Positions 1 through 9,635 are shown, counted from the first letter of the stretch. The stretch is DNA of 64,000 nt from Geothrix sp. SG200 (GCF_022808935.1 NZ_JAKZFR010000001.1:496001-560000); one strand, 5' to 3'. The notes: a model not told the origin generated them from the sequence alone. Numbers and translations are program-made.

Positions 1-465
1 CGCGACAAGCTGCTCATCCAGATGAAGGAGGAGGACTGGGACGCGGTGATCGACACCAACCTCAAGGGCGCGTGGACGGCCATCCAGGCCGCCACCAAGC
101 CCATGATGAAGCAGCGCTGGGGCCGCATCATCAACATCGCCTCCGTGGTGGGCCAAATGGGCAACCCCGGCCAGGCGAACTACGTGGCCGCCAAGGCGGG
201 CCTCATCGGCCTCACCAAGTCCGTGGCGCGGGAGCTGGCCAGCCGCAACGTGACGGCCAACGCCGTGACGCCCGGCTACATCGAGACCGCCATGACCGCG
301 GGCCTGCCCGACGAGGTGAAGGCCGAGTTCACCAAGCAGATCCCCCTGGGACGCATGGGCACCGCCGACGACATCGCCGCTTCCGTGGCCTTCCTCGCCA
401 GCGACGAGGCGGGCTACATCACGGGCCAGGTGCTCAGCGTCAACGGCGGCATGCTGATGGCCTGA
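1..465 (+). CDS. fabG: 3-oxoacyl-ACP reductase FabG, 3' part only
   Basis: The reading frame is open from base 1, so the gene begins upstream of the window. The visible 154 residues are the second half of a short-chain dehydrogenase/reductase: the INIASVVGQ strand carries the catalytic Ser, [10 protein letters not shown] gives the Tyr-x-x-x-Lys pair, and the [10 protein letters not shown] segment and the C-terminal [11 protein letters not shown] are typical of FabG. FabG reduces 3-oxoacyl-ACP with NADPH in fatty-acid elongation in the cytoplasm. Another SDR with related substrates cannot be excluded because the nucleotide-binding Rossmann N-terminus is missing. The phosphatase gene starts 7 bp after the stop, so the two may be co-transcribed. 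Confidence 0.88.
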   Translation, partial: RDKLLIQMKEEDWDAVIDTNLKGAWTAIQAATKPMMKQRWGRIINIASVVGQMGNPGQANYVAAKAGLIGLTKSVARELASRNVTANAVTPGYIETAMTAGLPDEVKAEFTKQIPLGRMGTADDIAASVAFLASDEAGYITGQVLSVNGGMLMA

Positions 466-472
466 GCCGACC

Positions 473-2416
473 ATGCTCCAACGCGCGAAGGACCTGATCC
501 GCCGCGGCTGGGCCGCCTTCCGATTCCGCCGCCACTGGCCCTGGGTGCTGGTGGTCCTCGGCCTGCCCCTGGCCCTGAAGCCCGTGGACTCGGGCTGCGC
601 GGCCTTCCTGGCCTGGATCGGAGGCCTGGTCCTGCTGGGCCGGGCCCTGCGCTGGATCTGGGACCGGCTGCTGTTCCGGGTGTCCCGGCGGCTCTGGGTG
701 ATCCTCGCCCTCATGTCCGTGCTCCCCGTGGTGGCCATGGCCGTGATGCTCATGGCCCTCGGCTGGCTGGGGCTCGGCGCGCAGGTGAGCCGCTCCACCC
801 AGCAGACCCTGGCGGCCTGGGAGGAGGCCCTGCGGACCGCCAACGGCGAGGCCTCCGACGCGGCGGCTCTCCAGGCGCTCCGCACCTACGGCGGAGCCTG
901 GGTGGAGCACGCACGCCAGCTGCCCGAGGGTGTGGATGCGTCCTTCGTGGGCATGGTCTGGGCGGACAGCCATGATGTGCGAGATGGCGTGAGTGCCGAG
1001 GCGGGCCGGAAGGACACCTACCTCCGGGCGGTGCGCAAGGAGGCCGGCGGCTACCGCATCCTGTCGCTCAACCTGGGCGTGCTGGGCGACCGGGCCCAGG
1101 CCCTGGCCGGGGGCCAGGTGGTGTTCCAGCTCACGCCCCGGAAGGAAGGCCGGGCGCGCGACGAGAAGCTGCAGATCAAGGCCGGCGGGCGGCGGAGGGA
1201 TGCGGAGGCGCCCATCCTCGTGGGCCAGCGGGAGGCCCTTGCGAGCTGGGTCAAGGGCCAAGCGCTCCAGGGTTCCGGGCTGTTCGCCCCGTTCAACCTG
1301 CCGCCCCTGGCCTTCCCCATCGTGGACTGGACCTCGGGCCGGTCCATGGTGTTGACGGCCACGCCGGAGACCAACCTCTACGCCCTGTTCGCCGGCTTCC
1401 GCTCCGGCGACCGCCAGGCGCTGTCCGAGGGCACCGTGAAGGCCATCGTCGTGGTCTCCCTGGTGCTGCTGGCCCTGCTCATGGCCCAGGCGGTGGCGGC
1501 GATCCTCGGGCTGGTGCTGGCCTGGTCCCTGGGCCGGGCGGTGAACGACCTGCATGGCGGCGTGAAGCGCCTCAGCCTCGGGGACTTCTCCACCCGCATC
1601 CGCCCCCGGGGCCGCGACCAGGTGGCCCAGCTCTCCTCGGCCTTCAACGAGATGGCGGGCCGTCTCCAGGCCGCCGCCACCGAGCGGGACGAGCGCCTGC
1701 GCATGGAGGAGGAGCTGCGCGTGGCCCGCGAGGTCCAGATGCGGCTGCTGCCGGACCTGGAAGCCCTGCGGATGCCGTCGGTGCGGGCCGCCATCCTGCC
1801 CGCCCTCGAGGTGGCCGGGGACTACTACGACCTGTTTCCCCTGCCGGACGGCAGCCTGGCCTTCCTCATCCTGGACGTGAGCGGCAAGGGCACCAGCGCC
1901 GCCTTCTACGCGGCCGAGACGAAGGGTGTGCTGTCCGCCCTGGACAAGCAGGCCCTGGGGCCGCTGGAGGTGGCCGACCGCCTGAACGCCATCTGGTGCC
2001 AGGGCCACGACCGCCGCCTCTTCCTCACCCTGGCCTACGGCACCTTCCACCCCCGCACGGGCCAGTACCGATTCGTGCGGGCGGGCCATCCCCCGGCTTT
2101 CCTGCGCGGCGCGGACGGCCGCGTGGCGCGCCTCCACCCCCGGGGCCTGGGCGTGGGCCTCAGCGCCACCCGGTTCAAGGCCTCGCTGGAACTGTGCGAA
2201 GGCATCCTGGAGCCCGGCGACAGCCTGATCTTCTACACGGACGGCCTGTCGGAGGCCCAGGCCCTGGACGCCTCCTTCTACGGCGAGGACCGCCTGGAAG
2301 CCCTGCTGGCCGGCCCATCCGAAGACCTGCAAGCCACCATCCTGGCGGACGTGATGGCCTTCACCCAGGGCCGGCCCCTGGCGGACGACCTGACGCTGCT
2401 GATCCTCAAGCGCTGA
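473..2416 (+). CDS. membrane-bound HAMP-PP2C (SpoIIE/RsbU-type) serine phosphatase
   Basis: 647 residues. Hydrophobic segments near residues 20-60 and 75-97 precede an extracytoplasmic region of about 220 residues; another membrane segment at about 322-350 is followed by a HAMP linker (GVKRLSLGDFSTRIRPRGRD) and a short coiled coil. The C-terminal 220 residues are a PP2C-type SpoIIE domain, with the metal-binding AGDYYDLFPLPDGS and LDVSGKGTSAAF motifs and the late FYTDGLSEA motif. Proteins of this design sense a periplasmic or membrane signal and dephosphorylate anti-anti-sigma (STAS) proteins in partner-switching cascades. No STAS or RsbW-like gene is visible nearby. The convergent neighbour is a Ser/Thr kinase, so reversible Ser/Thr phosphorylation is a local theme. 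Confidence 0.9.
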   Translation: MLQRAKDLIRRGWAAFRFRRHWPWVLVVLGLPLALKPVDSGCAAFLAWIGGLVLLGRALRWIWDRLLFRVSRRLWVILALMSVLPVVAMAVMLMALGWLGLGAQVSRSTQQTLAAWEEALRTANGEASDAAALQALRTYGGAWVEHARQLPEGVDASFVGMVWADSHDVRDGVSAEAGRKDTYLRAVRKEAGGYRILSLNLGVLGDRAQALAGGQVVFQLTPRKEGRARDEKLQIKAGGRRRDAEAPILVGQREALASWVKGQALQGSGLFAPFNLPPLAFPIVDWTSGRSMVLTATPETNLYALFAGFRSGDRQALSEGTVKAIVVVSLVLLALLMAQAVAAILGLVLAWSLGRAVNDLHGGVKRLSLGDFSTRIRPRGRDQVAQLSSAFNEMAGRLQAAATERDERLRMEEELRVAREVQMRLLPDLEALRMPSVRAAILPALEVAGDYYDLFPLPDGSLAFLILDVSGKGTSAAFYAAETKGVLSALDKQALGPLEVADRLNAIWCQGHDRRLFLTLAYGTFHPRTGQYRFVRAGHPPAFLRGADGRVARLHPRGLGVGLSATRFKASLELCEGILEPGDSLIFYTDGLSEAQALDASFYGEDRLEALLAGPSEDLQATILADVMAFTQGRPLADDLTLLILKR

Positions 2417-2443
2417 TCAGCCTCAAATACGGATCAGAACGAT

Positions 2444-5218
2444 TCAGCCCTGGGCCGCCGCCTTCAGCTCCCGCACGATCTCCGGGGCCTGGATGCGGGC
2501 CCCGCTGAGGGCCTTCGCGAACAGCAGCTTCGCCTCGTCCAGCCGGCCCTCGGCGCGGGCCAGCCAGGCCTGGGCCCGGAGGATGTAGGGCGTCTCCTCG
2601 GTGGAAAGGCCGCGGCTCCGGTCCAGCAGGGCCCGGGCCATGCCGCGCCGGCCCTCGCGGGCCATGCATTCCGCCTCCGCCGCCAGGCAGTGCGTCTCCA
2701 TCAGCGTGTCCGCCAGCTCCTCATGGAGGGCCAGGGACTGCCGGTAGAACGTGCGCGCTGCGTCGTAGCGCCCGGCATCGCGGTTGATCTCGCCCAGGTT
2801 GTAGAGGGCGGTGGCCTCCATCGGCTTGAGCTGGGTCTTCCGGGCCTGCTCGAGGCACTGGCGCTCCAGGATCTCCGCATGGTCCAGGTCGCCCCGCGCC
2901 TGGGCCACGCTGGCCAGGCCCATGAGGGAGTAAACCAGGCCGTTGTCGTCGCCGATGGATTGGCGCAGCGCCTGCGCCTTGCGGAAGAAGGCCTCCGCAC
3001 GGTCCAGGCCGCCCTCCTGGGCGAGGGCCAGGTCGCCCAGGTTGTTGGTGATGAAGGACTCGCCCCAGCGGTCGCCGTAGGCCTGCACGGTCTGGAGGGC
3101 GCTCTGGTAGCGAGCCTCCGCCTCCTTCAGGTGGCCGCGCTCCTTCTCGATCACCGCCAGGTTGTTGAGCGACCGGGTGGCGTTCAGCTTGTCGCCCAGA
3201 CGCTGGTACGTGGCCAGGGCCTGCTGGTATTCCGCCTCCGCCTCGGCGGCCTTGTGCTGGCGCTGGAAGTTCACGCCGAGGGTGGCGTGGATCCCCGCCT
3301 CGAAGGCCGCCTCGCCGAGGGCCTGGGCCAGCTCCAGGGCCTCCCGGCCAACGCGGTCCGAGGCTTCCCACTGGCCCCGGTCCCCGTGCCGCACGGACAA
3401 GTAGTGGAGGGCCTTCATCTCGCTGATCCGGTCGCCCTGCGCATGGGCGGACCACCGCGCCCAGTGGAAGACAGGCTCGGGGGGCGCGTCCGCCAGGCGG
3501 CTGAGGCAGCGGGCGTAGCCGAGGATGGCCGGGGCGAAGTCGGGGGCCTTCAGCGCGGCGATTTGGAAGGCGGGGGCGGCTTCCTTGAAGTCGCCGCGGT
3601 CCATGAGCTCTGCGCCGCGAACGTAGGCATCCATGGCTTCCGGCGCCACGGTCAGCATCGCCTTCGGTTCGGAGGCCAGGGGATCCACGGCCTTGACCAG
3701 CGCCGCCGCCACCTTGCGGGCCAGGGGCTGGGACACGGCCGAGCGATCGCTGGCCTCGCGGATTTCCCCGGCGTGGCGGACTTGGCCGGCGGCGTCCCGG
3801 AGTTCATAGGCCAGCACCACCGAGCCTCCGCCGCCCGGCGAGAGGGTGCCCTGGAGCACCAGCTGGGCGCCCAGCGCGGAGATCAGGGAGGCCTGGGCCT
3901 CCGGCGCGAGGGGCCCGTGCGCCGGCAAGCGCAGAGCGGCCCGGCCCCGGGCCAGCGTGTCCGCGTCCACGGGGGCCAGCTTGGTGCGGACCCCCAGGGA
4001 GGTCTCGATCATCTGGGGCAGCACGAGCTGGGTCATGGAATCCAGCCGGGGATCTCCGGTGGCGTTGGCGAAGGGCAGGACCGCGAGGCGGGCCGGGCGT
4101 TCCCGGGTCAGGTCCGCGATGATCCCGCGGGAGGTGAACCAGTTGGCGCCCGCCGCCAGCGCCAGAGCGCCGAGGGCCGAGGCGCCGGCCCAACGCAGAG
4201 CGCTGCGGGGGCGGAGCAGGTCGTCGAGGCGCCGGCCGACCTGGGCCGCGGTGGGGCGCTTGAAGGGGTGCGCGTCGAGCATGGACAGCAGCAGCACCGA
4301 GGTTCCCGAGGGCAGGCCCCGGACCTTCAACTCCTTGTGGTTGCCCCGCACGATGGCCACCATCCGCGCCCGGCCTTCGCCGGGGAAGGGATGCTCGCCG
4401 GCCAGCAGCTCCCAGGCGAGGATGCCGAGGGAGAACAAATCGCTGGAAGAGCCCGCCGCCTGGCCCTGGATCTGCTCCGGGGAGGCATAGCTCGGGCTGC
4501 CCATGAACGCGCCCGCCTGAGTGAGCCGGTCCCAGGAGGGGCTCCCGGCCTCGTCGCCGCCCGGCCCGTCCTTCGCCCGGCGCGCGTCCTCCGCGGCCCT
4601 TTCTGCGGCCCTTTCTGCGGCTTTGAGCGTCACCAGCGAGGGCACGCCCTGGGGCGTGGTGCGAGCCTCTCCCGAACCGGCGGGGTCGGCCAACCTGGCC
4701 AGGCCGAAGTCGAGCACCTTCACCTGGAGCTTCCGGCTGCCGGGGGCCTGGGCCACCATGATGTTCCTGGGCGTCAGGTCCCGGTGGATCAGCCCCTTCG
4801 CGTGGGCGGCCTCCAGGGCGTGGGCCACGGCGCTGATCACCTGCAGCTTCTCGCGGGTGGTCAGCTCCGGCCCGGCCTGGTCCAGCGTCCGCCCTTCGAT
4901 GAGCTCCATGGCGATGTACGTGCCGCTGGGGTTCTCCACCCAGTCATGCACCTGGCAGACGTTGGGGTGGTTGAGCTGCGCCAGCGCCAGGGCTTCGCGA
5001 CGGAAGCGCTCCGGCGCCGTGGCTTCGCGTTCCTGCCCCGAGCGGAGGGCCTTGAGCGCCACGCTGCGCTCCAGGGTGGGGTCCCAGGCCTGGTAGACCT
5101 CGCCCATGCCACCCGTGCCCAGCAGGGCCTCCACCCGGAAGCGGCCCACCTGAGTCCCGGCGTCGAGGATCCGCCTCTTGGAAGAGGGTGCGGACTCGGC
5201 ATCGATTTCATTGGACAT
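2444..5218 (-). CDS. Ser/Thr protein kinase with C-terminal TPR array
   Basis: 924 residues. The N-terminal kinase domain (about 26-315) has the glycine loop LLGTGGMGEVY, the VALK lysine (56), the HRD catalytic loop at 145-152 and DFG at 170-172. The loop reads HRDLTPRN, so the usual HRDLK lysine is Thr, while the catalytic Asp and Asn are kept. An Ala/Glu/Lys-rich insert lies in the activation region. One hydrophobic segment (about 343-365) suggests a single membrane pass, followed by a TolB-like region (about 375-500) and roughly eight TPR repeats (about 540-900), which bind protein partners. It is convergent with the PP2C phosphatase gene, 27 bp apart. Substrate unknown. Confidence 0.9.
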   Translation of the reverse strand: MSNEIDAESAPSSKRRILDAGTQVGRFRVEALLGTGGMGEVYQAWDPTLERSVALKALRSGQEREATAPERFRREALALAQLNHPNVCQVHDWVENPSGTYIAMELIEGRTLDQAGPELTTREKLQVISAVAHALEAAHAKGLIHRDLTPRNIMVAQAPGSRKLQVKVLDFGLARLADPAGSGEARTTPQGVPSLVTLKAAERAAERAAEDARRAKDGPGGDEAGSPSWDRLTQAGAFMGSPSYASPEQIQGQAAGSSSDLFSLGILAWELLAGEHPFPGEGRARMVAIVRGNHKELKVRGLPSGTSVLLLSMLDAHPFKRPTAAQVGRRLDDLLRPRSALRWAGASALGALALAAGANWFTSRGIIADLTRERPARLAVLPFANATGDPRLDSMTQLVLPQMIETSLGVRTKLAPVDADTLARGRAALRLPAHGPLAPEAQASLISALGAQLVLQGTLSPGGGGSVVLAYELRDAAGQVRHAGEIREASDRSAVSQPLARKVAAALVKAVDPLASEPKAMLTVAPEAMDAYVRGAELMDRGDFKEAAPAFQIAALKAPDFAPAILGYARCLSRLADAPPEPVFHWARWSAHAQGDRISEMKALHYLSVRHGDRGQWEASDRVGREALELAQALGEAAFEAGIHATLGVNFQRQHKAAEAEAEYQQALATYQRLGDKLNATRSLNNLAVIEKERGHLKEAEARYQSALQTVQAYGDRWGESFITNNLGDLALAQEGGLDRAEAFFRKAQALRQSIGDDNGLVYSLMGLASVAQARGDLDHAEILERQCLEQARKTQLKPMEATALYNLGEINRDAGRYDAARTFYRQSLALHEELADTLMETHCLAAEAECMAREGRRGMARALLDRSRGLSTEETPYILRAQAWLARAEGRLDEAKLLFAKALSGARIQAPEIVRELKAAAQG

Positions 5219-5330
5219 TTGAGCACCGGCTAATTTTTTTTACGTTATCACGCGACGCGGTCCAGGGCGCATAAACGTGGCCTCCATTTACCGGCCTATC
5301 GGCGCCTCAGCCTGACGAACGGCTTCAAAA

Positions 5331-5464
5331 GCCTCCACGAAGGACACGAAGGACGCTCCTTGAGCGCGGGAATCGCACGGATGGACCTCGACCGACCTCG
5401 GGCCGAAGGCCCGGATGCCCTGTGCCGCAGGGCTGGTGGCTGCCTTCGTGGCCTTCGTGGAGAC
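5331..5464. repeat. compound intergenic palindrome, copy A
   Basis: Left arm 5331-5352 and right arm 5443-5464 are a 22-bp inverted repeat with two mismatches, built from the repeated word CACGAAGGA. Inside the left arm a side hairpin CGCTC-ctt-GAGCG (about 5353-5365) follows the repeated words. The centre (about 5390-5425) contains, in reverse orientation, the GGGCATCCGGGCCTTCGGCC core also seen in copy C. It fills most of the gap between xseA (its 3' end) and the kinase gene start. No coding potential seen. The kinase promoter is presumably at 5219-5330, where an AT-rich run (aattttttttacg) lies just before the start codon. Confidence 0.75.
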
Positions 5465-5495
5465 CTTTATCGGTCTGAACTCCGCCGAAGTCGGC

Positions 5496-6806
5496 CTACT
5501 CCAGCCGCGCCTTCCGCTCGCCGTCCTGCCAGCGCAGGCGGAGGGCCGCGCCCGCGGGCAGGGTCTGGGCCGCGGTCACGGGGCGCCCCTCGGCGTCCAG
5601 GGCCAGGACGAAGCCCCGCTGGAGGGGCCCGGCGGGATCCAGGCCCCGCAGCCGCTCCGCCAGCACGGCCAGGCGCTGGTCGCGGCGCTGGCAGGCGCCC
5701 AGGACGGCCGGCACCAGGCGGCGCCGGGCCTCGTGCACCCGGGGCAGGTCCAGGTCGCCGGCGGCGCGGCCTGCCGCCTGGCCCAGGCGGTGCCGCAGGA
5801 GGGCCAGCCTTGCGCCGGCGGCGTCCAGCCCGCGGCTGGGGTGGGCCAGGGCCAGCCGCTGGCCCAGGGCGGCCAGGCGCGTCCCGCCCGGGGCCAGCGG
5901 TTCCGCCCGCTGCAGGCCGTGGTCCACCAGCAGGTTCAGCGTGGTCTCCAGGCCCCGGAGGCGCCAGGCGGTCCTGGCGGCCAGGGCCTCCACGCGCCGG
6001 CGCAGTTCCGCGCCCAGGGCCGCCCGGTCCGGCGTGGCCAGCTCGGCGGCCTGGCTGGGCGTGGCGGCACGGCGATCCGCTGCCAGGTCCACCAGCGTGG
6101 TGTCGATCTCGTGGCCCACGCCGGTGATCACAGGGATGCGGCACTCGGCCACGGCCCGCACCAGCTCCGGATCGTTGAAGGCCCAGAGATCCTCCAGGCT
6201 GCCGCCGCCCCGCACCAGCAGCAGGGCCTCGCAGCCCCAGTAGGGATCCTGGAGCTCCTGGATGGCGAGGAGCGTCTCCGGCACGCAGCGCTCACCCTGG
6301 GCCGCCGCCGGGGCGATGAGCAGGTGGATGCCCGGGGCGCGGCGGCTCGTCACCTCCAGCACATCGCGCAGGGCCGCGCCGCCCAGGGCCGCCACGATGC
6401 CGAGCTTCTCGGGGAAGCGGGGCAGGGGGCGCTTGGGCCGGTCGAAGAGGCCCTGGGCGCGCAGGTCCGCCTCCAACGCCCGCAGCCGCGCCTGCAGATC
6501 GCCCACGCCCGCGGGCTCGCAGTGCGTGACCGCCAGCGTGATCGTTCCGCCCGCCACGTAGAGGTTGAGGCTGCCCTTCAGCACCACCCGCTGACCGTCC
6601 GCCGGCTTGTGCTGGAGAAAGCGCTGCTGGCTGGCCCACACCGCGCAGGAGAGCGCCGCGCCCTCCTCCTTCAGCGTGAAGTACCAGTGCTTCCCCGAAC
6701 CCCGGAAGTTCGACACCTCGCCCACCACGCACACCGCCGCAAACGGCGGCTCCAGCCGGGCCTTGACCTGTTCCAGCAGGCGCTTGACGGAGAGAGGGGT
6801 GTCCAT
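5496..6806 (-). CDS. xseA: exodeoxyribonuclease VII large subunit
   Basis: 436 residues from the ATG at 6806 (MDTPLSVKRLLEQ); the frame stays open further upstream, but those residues do not resemble the family. The OB-fold N-terminus (VGEVSNFRGSGKHWYFTLKE) and the central catalytic part (GVGHEIDTTLVDLAADRRAATPSQAAEL) are characteristic of XseA, which with the small subunit XseB degrades single-stranded DNA into short oligonucleotides. The C-terminal coiled coil that recruits XseB is present (about 255-400). No xseB follows: the next 3' feature is palindrome copy A, so XseB would be elsewhere. Confidence 0.93.
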   Translation of the reverse strand: MDTPLSVKRLLEQVKARLEPPFAAVCVVGEVSNFRGSGKHWYFTLKEEGAALSCAVWASQQRFLQHKPADGQRVVLKGSLNLYVAGGTITLAVTHCEPAGVGDLQARLRALEADLRAQGLFDRPKRPLPRFPEKLGIVAALGGAALRDVLEVTSRRAPGIHLLIAPAAAQGERCVPETLLAIQELQDPYWGCEALLLVRGGGSLEDLWAFNDPELVRAVAECRIPVITGVGHEIDTTLVDLAADRRAATPSQAAELATPDRAALGAELRRRVEALAARTAWRLRGLETTLNLLVDHGLQRAEPLAPGGTRLAALGQRLALAHPSRGLDAAGARLALLRHRLGQAAGRAAGDLDLPRVHEARRRLVPAVLGACQRRDQRLAVLAERLRGLDPAGPLQRGFVLALDAEGRPVTAAQTLPAGAALRLRWQDGERKARLE

Positions 6807-7002
6807 TCCGGCATGATCGCATGCCAGCCCGATCCGGCTAAGGCCGGGCGGCTCAATGGACACGATGTGACCAAGGGGATCAGCCACAATCGATACCCTG
6901 ACCAAGCGCCTAATCCAATCCGCCCCTGGTAGCTTCTTCTTACCGCCGGATGCGCACAGCGCATTGCTACATCTCGCTTCCGCCCCTGGAGTGAACCGAT
7001 CC

Positions 7003-8457
7003 ATGTTCGAGCAGACTTTCAAGAACATCGACGACATCCTGCGCAAGGACGCGGGATGCACCAGTGAATTGGACTACACCGAGCAGTCCTCCTGGCTGCT
7101 GTTCCTGAAATACCTGGATGCCCTGGAGCAGGATAGGACCACCGAGGAGGCCCTGAAGGGGAAGACCTATGCCTTCATCCTCGACCAGCCTTACCGCTGG
7201 GGGACCTGGGCGGCGCCGAAGGGCAAGGACGGGAAGCTGGACCACAATGCCGCGTTGACGGGTGACGATCTCCGCGACTTCGTGAACCAGAAACTCTTCC
7301 CCTACCTGCACGGCTTCAAGCAGAAGGCCAGTGGGCCGGATACCACGGAGTACAAGATCGGAGAGATCTTCGGGGAGCTCAAGAACCGCATCCAGAGCGG
7401 CTACAACCTGCGCGAGGTCATCGACCTGGTGGACGAGCTGCGGTTCCACTCGCAGAAGGAGAAGCACGAACTCTCCCACTTGTACGAAGCCAAGATCAAG
7501 AACATGGGCAACGCCGGTCGCAACGGCGGCGAGTACTACACGCCCCGGCCCCTCATCCGGGCCATCATCCATGTGGTCCAGCCCAGAATCGGCGAGCGCA
7601 TCTACGATCCGGCAGTCGGATCAGCAGGATTCCTGTGCGAATCCTTCGAGTTCCTGAAGAAGAAGCACGGCCTGACCACGGCGGATCTGACCACCCTCCA
7701 GAAGCGCACCTTCTACGGCAAAGAGAAGAAGAGCCTGGCCTATGTCATCGGGATCATGAACATGATCCTGCACGGCATCGAGGCCCCCAACCTCGTCCAT
7801 ACGAACACCCTGGCCGAGAACCTGTCGGACATCCAGGAGAAGGACCGCTACGACATCGTGATGGCCAATCCGCCCTTCGGTGGCAAGGAACGGGTCGAGG
7901 TTCAGCAGAACTTCCCCATCCGCACTGGCGAGACGGCCTACCTGTTCCTCCAGCACTTCATCAAGAGCCTGAAGGCCGGGGGCCGGGCGGGCATCGTCAT
8001 CAAGAACACCTTCCTCAGCAACACGGATCAGGCCTCCGTGTCCCTGCGGAAGAAGCTGCTGGAGGAGTGCAACCTCCACACCGTGCTGGACTGCCCCGGC
8101 GGCACCTTCCAGGGTGCGGGCGTGAAGACCGTGGTGCTGTTCTTCGAGAAGGGCGCGCCCACCCAGAAGGTCTGGTACTACCAGCTCCAGCCAGGCCGGA
8201 ACTTGGGGAAGACCAATCCCCTGAATGATGAGGATCTAACCGAGTTCCTGGCCTTGCAGAAGACCCACGTCGACTCGCCCAAGTCCTGGTCCGTGGACAT
8301 GAAGGCAATCGACCAGGCCACCTTTGACTTGTCCGTGAAGAATCCCAACGGTGGGGAGGAAGTGGTTCTACGAAGTCCCGAAGTGATTTTGGACGAGATC
8401 GCGGCCTTGGATGCGGAGAGCGCCGAAGTGCTGGCGACCATCCGGGAGTTGTTGTGA
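7003..8457 (+). CDS. hsdM: type I restriction-modification DNA methyltransferase subunit
   Basis: 484 residues from ATG 7003 (MFEQTFKNIDDILRKD); a GGAG at 6988-6991 serves as ribosome site, and in-frame starts at 6991 and 6964 are less family-like. The N-terminal HsdM helical domain is followed by an N6-adenine methyltransferase with SAM-binding motif DPAVGSAGFLCESF (about 206-219) and catalytic motif NPPFGG (about 289). The usual motif-I 'DPACGTGG' is here DPAVGSAGF. HsdM with HsdS methylates the recognition site and with HsdR forms the restriction complex. It is the first gene of a four-gene operon diverging from xseA; the 196-bp gap 6807-7002 should hold both promoters, but I see no convincing boxes. 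Confidence 0.95.
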   Translation: MFEQTFKNIDDILRKDAGCTSELDYTEQSSWLLFLKYLDALEQDRTTEEALKGKTYAFILDQPYRWGTWAAPKGKDGKLDHNAALTGDDLRDFVNQKLFPYLHGFKQKASGPDTTEYKIGEIFGELKNRIQSGYNLREVIDLVDELRFHSQKEKHELSHLYEAKIKNMGNAGRNGGEYYTPRPLIRAIIHVVQPRIGERIYDPAVGSAGFLCESFEFLKKKHGLTTADLTTLQKRTFYGKEKKSLAYVIGIMNMILHGIEAPNLVHTNTLAENLSDIQEKDRYDIVMANPPFGGKERVEVQQNFPIRTGETAYLFLQHFIKSLKAGGRAGIVIKNTFLSNTDQASVSLRKKLLEECNLHTVLDCPGGTFQGAGVKTVVLFFEKGAPTQKVWYYQLQPGRNLGKTNPLNDEDLTEFLALQKTHVDSPKSWSVDMKAIDQATFDLSVKNPNGGEEVVLRSPEVILDEIAALDAESAEVLATIRELL

Positions 8458-9635
8458 AGACTGGGTGGCGAAAAGTAGCCTTGGGCGATGCTTTCACGAC
8501 TGTAACTGGGAACACTCCGCCAAAGGGAAGTGCCCATTATTACGGGCATGACATTCCACTTGTTAAGCCACCAGAGTTACGCGACTGTCCAATTGATTCT
8601 GCTGAAGACGGTCTTTCGAGATCTGGCGCCGAGGTTGCGCGTATCGCACCTCCAAACTCAATCCTGGTCTCCTGCATCGGGAATCTAGGGAAGGTCGGAT
8701 TCAATACCATTCCTGTTGCCTTTAACCAGCAAATCAACGCCATCATTACAAACGAGGCTCAGGTATACCCCTACTTCATGTTCTATCAGGCCCTCTCCGA
8801 TGCATTCCGAGACCAACTGAAATCCCTGTCATCAGGAACAACGGTATCGATAGTCAACAAATCAAAATTCAACAGCATAGAGATTGTCCTTCCCCCCCTA
8901 CAAGAGCAGAAGCGCATCGTCACCATCCTCGATGAAGCTTTCGATGGCATCGCCACCGCCAAGGCCAACGCCGAGAAAAACCTTCAGAACGCCCGTGAGG
9001 TGTTTGAGAACCAATTGCTCTCCATATTTTCAAATCCTGGAGAAGGCTGGGTGGGTAAGACCCTGAAGCAGATTGCCATGGATTTTGGACGCGGCAGATC
9101 TCGGCATCGCCCTCGGAATGAACCTGGGTTGTATGGAGGTCCATACCCATTTATCCAAACTGGTGACATCCGAAATGCTGACCATCTGATTACGGAATAC
9201 ACCCAGACATACAGTGAACTTGGATTATCCCAAAGCAAACTGTGGCCAAAGGGAACGCTCTGTATCACGATTGCTGCGAATATTGCAGAAACAGGCATTC
9301 TGAACTTTGACTCTTGCTTTCCCGATAGTGTTATCGGTGTAGTTGTTGACGAACGGCAGACCAGTACCAAATTCCTTGAATACTTACTTCAAAGCGTCAA
9401 ATCGGACCTGAAGGCTAAGGGTAAAGGTAGCGCTCAAGACAACATCAACCTCGGCACCTTCGAAAACCACCTATTCCCATTTCCTGACCTCACTATCCAA
9501 TCATTTATCACGAACCAACTCGATGCCCTTTCCAAAGAAGTTCAGAACCTAGAATCGATCTACCAGCAAAAGCTCACCGCGCTTGATGAACTGAACCAGT
9601 CCCTCCTTCACCGTGCCTTCAACGGCGACCTGTAA
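8454..9635 (+). CDS. hsdS: type I restriction-modification specificity subunit
   Basis: 393 residues starting at GTG 8454, which overlaps the hsdM stop by 4 bp (GTGA), implying translational coupling. It has two target-recognition domains (about 5-150 and 200-340), each followed by a long helical spacer; the first spacer begins with PPLQEQKRIVTILDEAFDGI, the signature of HsdS conserved regions, and the C-terminus ends LDELNQSLLHRAFNGDL as is usual. The DNA is visibly poorer in G+C than hsdM and hsdR, as expected for recognition domains exchanged by recombination. The recognition sequence cannot be read from the protein. Confidence 0.94.
   Translation: MKTGWRKVALGDAFTTVTGNTPPKGSAHYYGHDIPLVKPPELRDCPIDSAEDGLSRSGAEVARIAPPNSILVSCIGNLGKVGFNTIPVAFNQQINAIITNEAQVYPYFMFYQALSDAFRDQLKSLSSGTTVSIVNKSKFNSIEIVLPPLQEQKRIVTILDEAFDGIATAKANAEKNLQNAREVFENQLLSIFSNPGEGWVGKTLKQIAMDFGRGRSRHRPRNEPGLYGGPYPFIQTGDIRNADHLITEYTQTYSELGLSQSKLWPKGTLCITIAANIAETGILNFDSCFPDSVIGVVVDERQTSTKFLEYLLQSVKSDLKAKGKGSAQDNINLGTFENHLFPFPDLTIQSFITNQLDALSKEVQNLESIYQQKLTALDELNQSLLHRAFNGDL

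Noticed and set aside
440-2332. Long open frame opposite the PP2C phosphatase gene
   Set aside because: Low-complexity Gly/Gln/His/Arg-rich translation, no family resemblance; a by-product of GC-rich codon use in the real gene. The same applies to long opposite-strand frames at 2690-5233, 10825-12570, 13432-16539, 19585-21405, 41016-43556, 43216-45870 and 45311-47737.
6807-7002. Phage attachment site or promoter pair between xseA and hsdM
   Set aside because: No tRNA end, no clear repeat and no convincing -35/-10 pairs could be picked out by eye.
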